Positions 6,877-14,048 of a DNA stretch of 16,407 nt are shown here, in pieces. Source of the stretch: Planctomycetota bacterium (GTDB taxonomy: Bacteria; Planctomycetota; B143-G9); the NCBI GenBank assembly GCA_003644275.1, contig QNBY01000005.1:1-16407 (forward strand), given 5' to 3'. Positions within the stretch are counted from its first letter, which is position 1. The number at the start of each line of letters is the position of its first letter. The notes beneath the pieces were generated by a model. The model saw only the letters and a list, made by a program, of their open reading frames with translations, was not told where the DNA came from and made no database searches. The position numbers and the translations under genes are program-made.

Positions 6877-8211
6877 ATGGAAGCCGACATTTCGCCGCTG
6901 AAAGTATGCGTGGTTCCGTTCGGGTGCCAGATGAACCGGGCCGACGCCTCGGCCATCCAGGAGCTGCTGGAGAGGCGCGGGCACGTTCCGGTACGCGACG
7001 AGGACGAGGCCGACGCGGTGATCTACGTCACCTGCACGGTGAGGCAGCACGCCGAGGACCGGGCCTTCTCGCGGCTGGGGAGGCACGCGAGGCGGAAGCG
7101 GGACGGGCGGCGGGTCATCCTGGTGCTGGCGGGCTGCTGCGCGGAGAAGGAGGCGCGGGGGGCGCTCGAGCGGCTGCCGGAGCTGGACATAGTGTGCGGC
7201 ACGAGGCGGTTCCACCTGCTGCCGGAGCTACTGGACCGGGTGAGGGCGCAGGGCGGGCCGATAGTGGCGGTGGGCCTCGACGGCCGGCCGGGGCACGAGG
7301 GCGGCTTCCACTGGCGGACGTCGCCCTTCCAGGCGTTCGTCACCGTGATGAGGGGCTGCGACAACTTCTGCTCGTACTGCATAGTCCCCTACGTGCGGGG
7401 GCGGGAGTACAGCAGACCGCCGGACGAGATATTGGACGAGGTGAAGCGGCTGGCGGACGACGGGGTGAAGGAGATAACCTTCCTGGGGCAGAACGTCAAT
7501 TCCTACGGGAAGGGGCTCGAGCCTCCCTGCGACCTGGCGGAGCTGCTGGCGCGCGCGGGGGAGGTGGAGGGGATAGAGCGGTTGAAGTTCGTGACGAGCC
7601 ATCCCAAGGACCTGACGCCGGAGCTCGCGGACGCCCTGGCGCTTCCCAAGGTGTGCCCGTACCTGCACCTGCCCGCGCAGAGCGGATCGAACCGGATACT
7701 CGCGGCGATGAACCGGGGCTACACGCGGGAGCGCTACCTGGAGCTCGTGGAGATGGTGAGGGAGCGCGCGCCGGGCGCGGCGCTCGCCTCGGACTTCATA
7801 GTGGGTTTCCCCGGCGAGACGGAGGAGGACTACCTTCGGACGCGGGAGCTCGTGGAGCGGGTTCGGTTCTCGCAGGTGTTCGTGTTCAAGTACTCGCCGC
7901 GCAGGGGGACGGCGGCGGCGAGGCTTCCCGACGACGTTCCGGCGGAGGTGAAGAAGCGGCGCAACAACGACCTTCTGGCGCTGCATCTCGAAATAGCCGC
8001 GGAGGACAACGCGAAGCTCGTGGGGAGCACGGTGGAGGTGCTGGTGGAGGGGCCTTCGCGGCGGGATCCGTCGAGGCTGGCGGGGCGAGCTCCCACGGAG
8101 CGGATAGTGATAGTGGACGGGCCGCCGGAGCTGAAGGGGGAGATCGTGCGGGTGCGGGTGGAATCGGCAACGGCGCTGGCCCTGTACGGCAGGCCGGAGG
8201 AGGAAGGATGA
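6877..8211 (+). CDS. miaB: tRNA (N6-isopentenyl adenosine(37)-C2)-methylthiotransferase MiaB
   Basis: A radical-SAM methylthiotransferase that adds the 2-methylthio group to N6-isopentenyladenosine at position 37 of tRNAs reading UNN codons. The 444-residue length is normal. The N-terminal UPF0004 domain carries the three auxiliary-cluster cysteines at C17 (FGCQMN), C53 (VTCTVR) and C87 or C88 (AGCCAE). The radical-SAM CxxxCxxC is RGCDNFCSYC (C161, C165, C168), followed by PYVRGREYSR typical of MiaB. GQNVNSYG, LPAQSGSN and DFIVGFPGETEED are further family blocks, and a TRAM domain closes the protein (about 380-440). MiaB is favoured over MtaB and RimO by GCQMN and the GQNVNSYG block. The ATG at 6877 has no ribosome site and may be read from a leaderless mRNA. 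Its stop overlaps the next gene's start (ATGA). Confidence 0.93.
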   Translation: MEADISPLKVCVVPFGCQMNRADASAIQELLERRGHVPVRDEDEADAVIYVTCTVRQHAEDRAFSRLGRHARRKRDGRRVILVLAGCCAEKEARGALERLPELDIVCGTRRFHLLPELLDRVRAQGGPIVAVGLDGRPGHEGGFHWRTSPFQAFVTVMRGCDNFCSYCIVPYVRGREYSRPPDEILDEVKRLADDGVKEITFLGQNVNSYGKGLEPPCDLAELLARAGEVEGIERLKFVTSHPKDLTPELADALALPKVCPYLHLPAQSGSNRILAAMNRGYTRERYLELVEMVRERAPGAALASDFIVGFPGETEEDYLRTRELVERVRFSQVFVFKYSPRRGTAAARLPDDVPAEVKKRRNNDLLALHLEIAAEDNAKLVGSTVEVLVEGPSRRDPSRLAGRAPTERIVIVDGPPELKGEIVRVRVESATALALYGRPEEEG

Positions 8212-9494
8212 GGGCGAAGGCCGTTGCGGCGCCGTCGCCCGCGGGCTCGCGCCTGGCGGTGCTGACGGACGCGCGGCACACGGTGCAGAGGCTGGCGGTG
8301 TCGTTCTGCGCGCCGCGGGGGGTGTCCGGGGCGGCGCTGGAGCTTCTGTGCTCGCTCCTGGAGAGGGGCACGCGCTCCCGCCCGAGCGCGAGGGAGCACG
8401 CCGCGGCGAAGGCGGAGATGTACGGCCTGAACTGCGGCTGGCACGTGAGGAGGCGGGGGGATTCCTTCAGGCTGGTGTTCGGCGCGACCTTCGTCTCTCC
8501 CGCCGAGGCGGGGGGAGAGAGGTACGCGGCGGAGCTGGAGAGGTTCCTGGCGGAGAGCGTTCGCGAGCCCGCCTTCATGGACGAGGGGTTCGACGAGGGG
8601 CTGTTCGAGGTGGACCGTTCCAACCTGGCGTCGTGGCTGAGGGAGCTGGAGACGCAGCCCTCCACGCGGGCGGTGCGCAGGGCGTTCGGCCTGGCGCTGG
8701 AAGGGGATCCCTACTCGCGGCCCGCGAGCGGCACGCCGGAGGAAGCGGAGGCGCTGGAATTGGCCGGTCTGCGGGAGTTGTTCGCCCGCACGGCGTGGAG
8801 GGGCCGGGCGCTGGGCGTGTCGGCGGGGCCGCTGGAGACGGAGGAAGCCGGGAGGCTTCTTCTGGCGGTTACGGGCGGGGAAGCGCGGGGCCGGGGGACG
8901 CGCTGGAGGCCGTTCGAGCCGCCGGAGCGCAAGCGGCGATTCCGGGAGGAAGGGGGCGGGGAGAGCGACCACGTGGTGGTGTTCTTCGCGCCGGGGCGCG
9001 GCGCGCGGTTCACAAGGACGGAGTTCGCCGCGGCGATGGGGGTGTTCGCGACGGGGTCGTCGTCGCGCATCTTCCGCTCGATACGCGAGGAGATGGGGAT
9101 AGCCTACGGGCACGAGCTGATACGGAGCTTCGAGAAGAGGATAGCGGCCGTGCATTCCGCGGTGCTTCCGGGACGGGGGGAGGACGCGGCGGCGCGCATC
9201 GAGCGGGAGATGGAGGAAGCGGGGCGCGGGGTGGACGCCGAGGAGCTCGCCGTGCTGAAGCGGGAGTCGGCGGCGAACGTGCTGAAGCGGTTGGACTCGC
9301 CGGGGGGGCTCGCGGAGATGCTTCTGTACCACCTGGAGACGGGGGGCAAGGCGGAGGGGTTCGACGGCGAGGCGCCGCTGAGGCGCATGGAGAGGGTGAG
9401 GCCGGAGCGGGCGGCGCGGGTGCTTTCGTACTTCAGGGCGTTCGCGGTTTACGTCTCGGCGGCCGGGGGAGAGGGCTCGCTTCCGGAGCGCTGA
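8208..9494 (+). CDS. M16-family peptidase homolog lacking the zinc motif (YfmF-like)
   Basis: A 428-residue protein with the two-lobed layout of insulinase-like M16 peptidases. The N-terminal block (VSFCAPRG, LLCSLLERGTRSRPS about 47-60, then AEMYGLNCGWHVRRRGDSFRL about 69-89) matches family M16, especially the YfmF type. The HxxEH zinc site, expected in the helix just before ERGT, is absent (LLCSLLERGT), so it is probably not a protease by itself. A second M16 lobe begins around DHVVVFFAPGR, with SSRIFRSIREEMGIAYG typical of the C-terminal domain. YfmF proteins are usually paired with an active YfmH-type partner; none is visible here. There is no signal peptide. The start is well defined: ATG overlaps the miaB stop and is preceded by GGAGGAAGG, so it is translationally coupled to miaB. 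The 3' end overlaps the convergent 9449-9910 gene by 46 bp. Confidence 0.8.
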   Translation: MRAKAVAAPSPAGSRLAVLTDARHTVQRLAVSFCAPRGVSGAALELLCSLLERGTRSRPSAREHAAAKAEMYGLNCGWHVRRRGDSFRLVFGATFVSPAEAGGERYAAELERFLAESVREPAFMDEGFDEGLFEVDRSNLASWLRELETQPSTRAVRRAFGLALEGDPYSRPASGTPEEAEALELAGLRELFARTAWRGRALGVSAGPLETEEAGRLLLAVTGGEARGRGTRWRPFEPPERKRRFREEGGGESDHVVVFFAPGRGARFTRTEFAAAMGVFATGSSSRIFRSIREEMGIAYGHELIRSFEKRIAAVHSAVLPGRGEDAAARIEREMEEAGRGVDAEELAVLKRESAANVLKRLDSPGGLAEMLLYHLETGGKAEGFDGEAPLRRMERVRPERAARVLSYFRAFAVYVSAAGGEGSLPER

Positions 9495-9910
9495 GCGGCC
9501 AGGGCGTCTTCGAGGCGGGCGATCCTGAGGTGGTAGGCCGCGGCGAGGCGCAGGAAGAAGGCGATGAACAGCGCGGCTCCCAGCAGGAACATGAACATGA
9601 CCAGCATGAAGCCGGGGGAGTGGTCGGCGAGTATGCGCTCGACCTTCTTCACCTTCTCGGCCTGGGCGCGGGTGTAGAGCTGGGGGGGCTTGGAGCGCAG
9701 GTCGGGCATGAACTCGCGGTAGAAGAAGTCGTAGAGCCCTTCCTTTTCGAGGGCGCGGTTGAAGGCGTAAACTTCCTGGGGTATCTGGAAGAGCTTGCCG
9801 AAGGAGCCCACGAGCAGGCCGACGGCGAGGGCGGCGGCGAGCACCCAGCCGAGGCCGAGTTCCGCCCTCACGAAGTCCTGGAAGGAGGGGGTTTTCTTTT
9901 CCTCGCTCAT
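9449..9910 (-). CDS. Small two-TM membrane protein of unknown function
   Basis: A 153-residue protein I do not recognise. It has a short charged N-terminus, a membrane segment at about 20-40 (GWVLAAALAVGLLVG), a central loop of about 60 residues with several aromatic and charged residues (VYAFNRALEKEGLYDFFYREF), and a second segment at about 100-121 (FMLVMFMFLLGAALFIAFFL). A short helix and a Ser/Pro-rich tail follow. Both termini are predicted on the same side, probably the cytoplasm. AAGGAGG sits seven bases before the ATG, and the start overlaps the stop of the PH-like gene (ATGA). It is the last gene of the heptose operon. Its 3' end runs 46 bp into the convergent M16 gene, and no terminator is visible. 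Confidence 0.72.
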   Translation of the reverse strand: MSEEKKTPSFQDFVRAELGLGWVLAAALAVGLLVGSFGKLFQIPQEVYAFNRALEKEGLYDFFYREFMPDLRSKPPQLYTRAQAEKVKKVERILADHSPGFMLVMFMFLLGAALFIAFFLRLAAAYHLRIARLEDALAAQRSGSEPSPPAAET

Positions 9911-10344
9911 CGGGAAGCCTCCTTGCGCTCGTCCGAGATGGGCGCTATGTGGGAGAGGGTGTCGAGCAGGCGGGGCCTTTCCTTCGCCGATACGTGGTAG
10001 AGCCTTATGTGGTGCGCCTCACCGCCGAGCATGTTCACCCTCACGGAGCCGCCTTCCTCGATGACGAAGCGGACTATCTTCTCGGCGGGGAGGAACTTCT
10101 TGGAGAAGATCATGTATATGCGGAGCGTGCCGTCGGATATGGTGATGTAGGGGACGGAGAACATGGCGAGGGCGACCGCGCCGATTACGGCGGAGAGGAA
10201 GAGCGGGAGGGGGGTCTCCACGACGAGTTTGCCGCCGTCGCCGAGCGCCACGGATGAGGTGAACAGGACGACGGCGGCGAGGACGAGCGCCACGCGGTAG
10301 GAGGTCTTGAAGTAGAAGCGGACGCCGTCCGGATCGAGGCTCAT
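9907..10344 (-). CDS. Membrane protein with bacterial PH-like domain
   Basis: A 145-residue protein. Two hydrophobic segments (about 17-34 and 46-64) precede a soluble C-terminal part that starts PYITISDGTLRIYMIFSKKFLPAEKIVRFVIEE. The strand-turn-strand pattern, with a rule-like DGTLRIY then an amphipathic IVRF strand, resembles bacterial PH (bPH) domains that follow two TM helices. I infer this from pattern only. ATG 10344 overlaps the hldE stop by 4 bp (ATGA), and its own stop overlaps the next start in the same way, so it is tightly coupled in the operon. AAGGAAAGGG lies upstream as ribosome site. A role in envelope biogenesis or membrane-associated scaffolding is possible but not shown. 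The frame remains open upstream into hldE; that part is hldE's shadow. Confidence 0.72.
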   Translation of the reverse strand: MSLDPDGVRFYFKTSYRVALVLAAVVLFTSSVALGDGGKLVVETPLPLFLSAVIGAVALAMFSVPYITISDGTLRIYMIFSKKFLPAEKIVRFVIEEGGSVRVNMLGGEAHHIRLYHVSAKERPRLLDTLSHIAPISDERKEASR

Positions 10345-11828
10345 CGGCCGCCCTTTCCTTCGCGGTATCTGTCGAGGACGCGGCCGACTATGTCGGTGGT
10401 GGAGAAGCCCTCGACGAGGGGGATGACCTCGACGCGGCCGCCGTAGGAGAGGACGAAGTCGGCGCCCACGACGGTCTCGGTGGTGTAGTCGCCGCCCTTT
10501 ACGAGGACGTCGGGGCGGACGAGGCGGATGAGATCGAGGGGGGTGTCCTCGTCGAAGAGGGTCACGAAGTCCACGGGGAGTAGGGAGGCGATGACGGCGG
10601 CGCGGGCTTCCTCGTCTATGATGGGTCTGTTGGAGCCCTTGAGGCGGCGGACGGACTCGTCGGTGTTTATGGCGACCACGAGGACGTCGCCGTATTCCTT
10701 GGCGCGCTCGAGCATCTTGATGTGGCCGACGTGGAGGAGGTCGAAGCAGCCGTTGGTGAAGACTATGCGCGCGCCGCCCGCGCGGAGGGACTCGACCACC
10801 TCGACGAGGCGGCGGCGGGGGAGTATCTTGCCGGTGGCGTTCAACAAGCCGCCGTATACCGCGGCGCGGAGTTCCTCGCGCGTTACTTTTCCCACGCCGA
10901 GCTGGGCGACGGTGAGGCCGGCGGCGATGGTGGCGAGCGGCGCGGCCTGGAAGGGGTCCATGCCGCTGCCGAGCGAGACGGCGAAGGTGGCGGCCACGGC
11001 GTCGCCCGCGCCGGTGATGTCGTACACCTCGCGCTTGAGGGCGGGGAAGTCGCGGTGAGAGCCGGAGGAGTCGAACACCGTCATGCCCTTCTCGGAACGG
11101 GTGATGACGAGATAGGGGCTCTCGGTGATCTCGAGGATTCGGCGGGCGCAGGCGTGGAGGGCGTCCTCGCCGTCCTCTCCGTCCATCCCGGCGGCGGCGA
11201 GGGCTTCCTTGGTGTTGGGGGTGAGCACGTCGGCCCCGCGGTAGCGGGAGTAGTCCCTGCCCTTGGGGTCCACCACGACGGGGAGGGAGAGGGAGCGGGC
11301 CTTGCGGATGAGCTCGGCGAGCATGTCGGGCGTGAGCAGGCCCTTGCCGTAATCGCTGACGACGAGGACGGAGGAGCGCTCCAACTCGTCGAGGAGTAGG
11401 GGGAACAGGCTGTCGCGCACGGAGGGGGAAAGGGGCTCGCGGAGCTCGCGGTCGGCGCGGAGGACCTGCTGGTTGCGGGCGAGGAAGCGGTGCTTGAGGG
11501 TGGTGGGGCGCGAGGGGTCCTCTATCACGAGGGAGACGTCCACGCCGGAGGAGGCGAGGAGGCGCTTGAGTTCGGCCCCCTCGGGGTCGCCTCCGACCAC
11601 GCCCGCGATGAGGGCCTCGGCGCCGAGCTGGACGCACTTGGCGGCGACGTTGGAGGCGCCGCCCGCCCAGGTTTCCTCGCGGCGTACGTCGAGGACGGGG
11701 ATGGGGGCCTCCGGCGAGATGCGGTCCACCTCGCAGAAGGAGTACCTGTCGAGCATGACGTCGCCCACGACGAGCACGCGGGGCGAGCCCAACATGTCGA
11801 ACGCCTTTCCGGCTTCCTCGTAGAGCAC
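10341..11828 (-). CDS. hldE: Bifunctional heptose 7-phosphate kinase / heptose 1-phosphate adenylyltransferase HldE
   Basis: A 495-residue two-domain cytoplasmic enzyme. The N-terminal ribokinase-type kinase phosphorylates D-glycero-D-manno-heptose 7-phosphate at C1; the C-terminal nucleotidyltransferase makes ADP-heptose after GmhB has removed the 7-phosphate. Kinase landmarks: VGDVMLDRY (21-29), WAGGASNVA (54-62), VVSDYGKG (156-163) and the catalytic GAGD (273-276). Adenylyltransferase landmarks: TNGCFDLLHVGH with HxGH at 366-369, AINTDESVRRLKG and VLVKGGDY (441-448). Length and domain order match full-size HldE, and both active sites look intact. The start is GTG, lying directly after the TGA of the preceding gene with no gap. 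A GGGGAGG site sits five bases upstream inside that gene, so translation is coupled. The product supplies LPS inner-core heptose. Confidence 0.95.
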   Translation of the reverse strand: MLYEEAGKAFDMLGSPRVLVVGDVMLDRYSFCEVDRISPEAPIPVLDVRREETWAGGASNVAAKCVQLGAEALIAGVVGGDPEGAELKRLLASSGVDVSLVIEDPSRPTTLKHRFLARNQQVLRADRELREPLSPSVRDSLFPLLLDELERSSVLVVSDYGKGLLTPDMLAELIRKARSLSLPVVVDPKGRDYSRYRGADVLTPNTKEALAAAGMDGEDGEDALHACARRILEITESPYLVITRSEKGMTVFDSSGSHRDFPALKREVYDITGAGDAVAATFAVSLGSGMDPFQAAPLATIAAGLTVAQLGVGKVTREELRAAVYGGLLNATGKILPRRRLVEVVESLRAGGARIVFTNGCFDLLHVGHIKMLERAKEYGDVLVVAINTDESVRRLKGSNRPIIDEEARAAVIASLLPVDFVTLFDEDTPLDLIRLVRPDVLVKGGDYTTETVVGADFVLSYGGRVEVIPLVEGFSTTDIVGRVLDRYREGKGGR

Positions 11829-12761
11829 TCAGACCTCCCCGGCGCTGAGGAGCGCCGCACGCAAGAGGGGGAGCATTATCTCATGGTGTCCCCGGATGTC
11901 CAGGGCAACGCCGCCGGGACGCTCGAGGACGTTGCGGGCGGGGCGGTAGTGGGGCAGCATGTCCATGTTCACCGCGGTGAAGGGGCCGTCCATGAGGCCG
12001 GCGTTGCGGGCCATGGAGAGGGCCTTGAGGAAGACTTCGGGGAGGACGACCGCGCTTCCGATGTTGAAGTACACGCCGCCGGAGAGGCGGGCGACGAGGG
12101 CGGCGAAGCGCAGGAAGTCGGTGTAGGTGGCGCGGCCGAGGGCCTCGGGGTCCATCTCCGGGTGCATGTGGACTATGTCGGTGCCGAAGGCGCAGTGGAC
12201 GGTGGCGGGGACGCCGAGCCTCCAGGCGGCGGCGAAGATGCTGTGCCGCCTGTAGGGCAGTTCCCTTTCCTCGATGAGCCTTCCGACGGCCTCGCCGAGC
12301 CCGATGCCGTCCCTCGCGGCGGCGCGGGCGGCCTCCATGTAGAGTTCGGCCGTCTCGCGGGCGAAGCCGAATGTGCCGTCGGAGATGGACTCGGCCACGT
12401 CCTCGCTGGTGCGGCCGATGAGGGCTATCTCCAGGTCGTGGACGACGGCCGCGCCGTTGAAGGAGAGGCCGGTCCAGAGTTTCCGTTCGAGCAGGTCCGC
12501 GACGACGGGGGCCAGGCCCACCTTTATGACGTGCGCGCCCATGGAGGCGTGGACGGGGCGGTCGTTGCGGCGCGCCTCGATGACGGCGGCGGCGGCGAGG
12601 CGGAGGTTGCGGGCGCCGAGCTGGTCGGGGAGGGAGGCGAGAAAGTCGGCGAACGAGAGGGGGGGAGGCGGCGCGGAGGCGAAGCTCTCGACGCCCACGA
12701 GGTGCTTGCGGTCGCGGATGGAGTAGCGGGAGAGGGAGGAGGGGTCGAAAAGCTCGCTCAT
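11829..12761 (-). CDS. Conserved deoxyhypusine-synthase-like protein of unknown function
   Basis: A 310-residue soluble protein. Its strongest blocks are HASMGAHVIKVGLAPVVADL (71-90), FNGAAVVHDLEIALIGRTSED (101-121), FGFARETAEL (131-140), ATVHCAFGTDIVHMHPEMD (186-204), YFNIGSAVVLPEVF (231-244) and a C-terminal GHHEIMLPLL (291-300). These look like the Rossmann-type NAD-binding fold of deoxyhypusine synthase relatives found in bacteria, which have no eIF5A substrate. I recognise the family shape but not a proven reaction. Many conserved His, Asp and Asn residues suggest an enzyme. ATG 12761 overlaps the gmhB stop (ATGA) with AAAGGAA eight bases upstream. The stop directly abuts hldE. Sitting between the two heptose genes, it may act in the same pathway or on a sugar phosphate, but this is inference from position. 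Confidence 0.7.
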   Translation of the reverse strand: MSELFDPSSLSRYSIRDRKHLVGVESFASAPPPPLSFADFLASLPDQLGARNLRLAAAAVIEARRNDRPVHASMGAHVIKVGLAPVVADLLERKLWTGLSFNGAAVVHDLEIALIGRTSEDVAESISDGTFGFARETAELYMEAARAAARDGIGLGEAVGRLIEERELPYRRHSIFAAAWRLGVPATVHCAFGTDIVHMHPEMDPEALGRATYTDFLRFAALVARLSGGVYFNIGSAVVLPEVFLKALSMARNAGLMDGPFTAVNMDMLPHYRPARNVLERPGGVALDIRGHHEIMLPLLRAALLSAGEV

Positions 12762-13321
12762 GCGCTCGTTCCTTTCGACGAGGCGAGGATGTGCTCGGCG
12801 GCCGCGGGGAGGCCGTCGAAGCGGGGGACGCCCGGGACGGCCGCGCCGACGGAGAGCGCCCGGACGCCCGCGGCGGCCGCGGCGGCGAAGTCGCGCTCCG
12901 AATCGCCCACGAGGAAGCAGGCGGCCCTGTCGAGGCTCCACTCGCGGGCGGCGCGCTCTATCAGGCCGGGGCGGGGCTTCCTGCAGGGGCAGTCGCGGCG
13001 GAAGGGAGGGTCGCCCTCGCTCGGGTGGTGGGGGCAGAAGTAGGCGGCGTCGAGCGCGGCCCCCCGCCGGGCGAGGAGGCGGTCGAGGGCGGCCTGAATC
13101 TCGAAGAGGCGCTCGAGGGAGATCATCCCCCTGGCGACGGCGCTCTGGTTGGAGACTACGACGAGGAGGAAGCCGGCGTCGCGGAGGGCGGCGAGCGCGG
13201 CGGGGACGCCGGGCAACAGGCGCAGGGCGTCCTCGGACGTTATGTAGCCCGTGTCCTCGACGAGGACGCCGTCGCGGTCGAGCAGGACGGCCTTTCGCTG
13301 CGGGGGACGGTTTCGTTCCAC
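12758..13321 (-). CDS. gmhB: D-glycero-beta-D-manno-heptose 1,7-bisphosphate 7-phosphatase GmhB
   Basis: A 187-residue HAD-superfamily phosphatase removing the C7 phosphate of heptose 1,7-bisphosphate during ADP-heptose synthesis. The nucleophile motif is LLDRDGVL (Asp15, Asp17), motif II is VVSNQS (55-60), the late motif is KP (115-116), and VGDSERD (138-144) is the metal-binding motif. The zinc-binding cysteines/histidine C96, H98, C111 and C113, in CPHHP and DCPCRKP, have the C-x-H ... C-x-C spacing of E. coli GmhB. The start is GTG 13321: it puts the DxD motif at a normal distance and there is no better in-frame start. It has no Shine-Dalgarno sequence. It is the first gene of the five-gene minus-strand operon and reads from the promoter at 13329-13356. 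Confidence 0.92.
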   Translation of the reverse strand: MERNRPPQRKAVLLDRDGVLVEDTGYITSEDALRLLPGVPAALAALRDAGFLLVVVSNQSAVARGMISLERLFEIQAALDRLLARRGAALDAAYFCPHHPSEGDPPFRRDCPCRKPRPGLIERAAREWSLDRAACFLVGDSERDFAAAAAAGVRALSVGAAVPGVPRFDGLPAAAEHILASSKGTSA

Positions 13322-13328
13322 AACGGGA

Positions 13329-13356
13329 ATGATAGCGGGCGCGGGGGGAAAGTCAA
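13329..13356 (-). promoter_or_regulatory. Promoter of the heptose operon
   Basis: Reading leftward, TTGACT (13356-13351) and TATCAT (13334-13329) are separated by 16 bp, each with five of six consensus bases. The expected start of transcription is about 13322-13323, one or two bases before the GTG start of gmhB, so the mRNA would be leaderless. It lies in the 48-bp gap after the STAS gene. Confidence 0.7.
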
Positions 13357-13369
13357 TCGGCGGCGGGGT

Positions 13370-14002
13370 TCAGGAGCGTTCGGGACCGTCTTCGCCGTCG
13401 CCGGAGCGGAGGAAGGGGAAGAGCTCCCTTCCGAGGCGGGTGAGGAAGCCGGCGAAGCGGCTGCGGTTCTTCTCGGGGCTCGCCTTTATGAGTTCGGTGT
13501 GGGCGTACTGGGCGAGGCGGGCGCGGTCGAGGGAGGTGGCGGAGGCGGGATCGAGCCGCTCCCAGGCGAGGGAGGGGGGGAAGTCCATCTCGCCCTCGGT
13601 GAAGTAGTCGAGCACGCCGAGGTCGCGCAACTGCTTTCGGGGATAGTCGCCGATGCCGACGAAGAGCGCCATGCCGCCGGGGGTCTCGCTCATGTAGAGT
13701 ATCAGGCCGGTGAGGAGGCCCATGAAGGAGCTGTCCATGCCGAAACAGCCGGAGAGGTCCACCACGAACTGGGTCGCGCCGGAGCGCCTGCGGTCGTCGA
13801 GCCAATGCCTGAGGGGAGCGCCGTTGACGAGGGTGCCGTTGCCGGAGACGCGCACGTAGCAGACGCCGCCGTCCTCGGCGACTTCCACCACTCCGCCGTA
13901 GTAGTCCTCGGCTATGCGTCTGTCGGGGGGGAGATCGCCGGAGCCGGTGGAGCGGCCGCCGCGGGGTTTTCCGCCTGTAGGATGCCGGTTGCCGGAGGTC
14001 AT
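13370..14002 (-). CDS. STAS-domain protein, anti-sigma factor antagonist-like
   Basis: A 210-residue soluble protein. After a Gly/Pro/Arg-rich, probably disordered N-terminus (1-30), residues about 37-150 fit a STAS domain: GVCYVRVSGNGTLVNGAPLRHWL is the first strand-helix, and QFVVDLSGCFGMDSSFMGLLTGL (78-100) contains the DLS...MDSS block in which Ser91/Ser92 would be the phosphorylation site used in SpoIIAA-type partner switching. A tail of about 60 residues (DPASATSLDRARLAQYAHTE onward) is helical and basic-acidic mixed. No kinase or sigma factor of a partner-switching module lies next to it. ATG 14002 has no ribosome site, and a promoter lies just upstream. It could regulate a sigma factor or another complex; the target is not visible. 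Confidence 0.8.
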   Translation of the reverse strand: MTSGNRHPTGGKPRGGRSTGSGDLPPDRRIAEDYYGGVVEVAEDGGVCYVRVSGNGTLVNGAPLRHWLDDRRRSGATQFVVDLSGCFGMDSSFMGLLTGLILYMSETPGGMALFVGIGDYPRKQLRDLGVLDYFTEGEMDFPPSLAWERLDPASATSLDRARLAQYAHTELIKASPEKNRSRFAGFLTRLGRELFPFLRSGDGEDGPERS

Positions 14003-14013
14003 GGTTCAGGGGA

Positions 14014-14041
14014 ATACTACCACAGTTTCACGCCCGTTCAA
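14014..14041 (-). promoter_or_regulatory. Promoter of the STAS gene
   Basis: Reading leftward, TTGAAC (14041-14036) and TAGTAT (14019-14014) are 16 bp apart, and a TG one base upstream of the latter gives an extended -10. Only 11 bp separate the -10 from the ATG, so the expected leader is about 4-5 nt, too short for a ribosome-binding site. Confidence 0.6.
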
Positions 14042-14048
14042 AGGGCAA

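Noticed and set aside
6906..8207. Upstream extension of the M16 frame into miaB
   Set aside because: It is an out-of-frame, Gly/Ala/Arg-rich reading of miaB. The ATG at 8208 with GGAGGAAGG is the clear start.
10345..11637. Upstream extension of the PH-like gene
   Set aside because: This is an out-of-frame Arg/Pro-rich reading of hldE; the ATGA overlap at 10344 defines the start.
11490..13043. Long plus-strand frame opposite hldE and gmhB
   Set aside because: It is Gly/Glu/Ala-rich with no domain pattern and is antisense to well-recognised enzymes.
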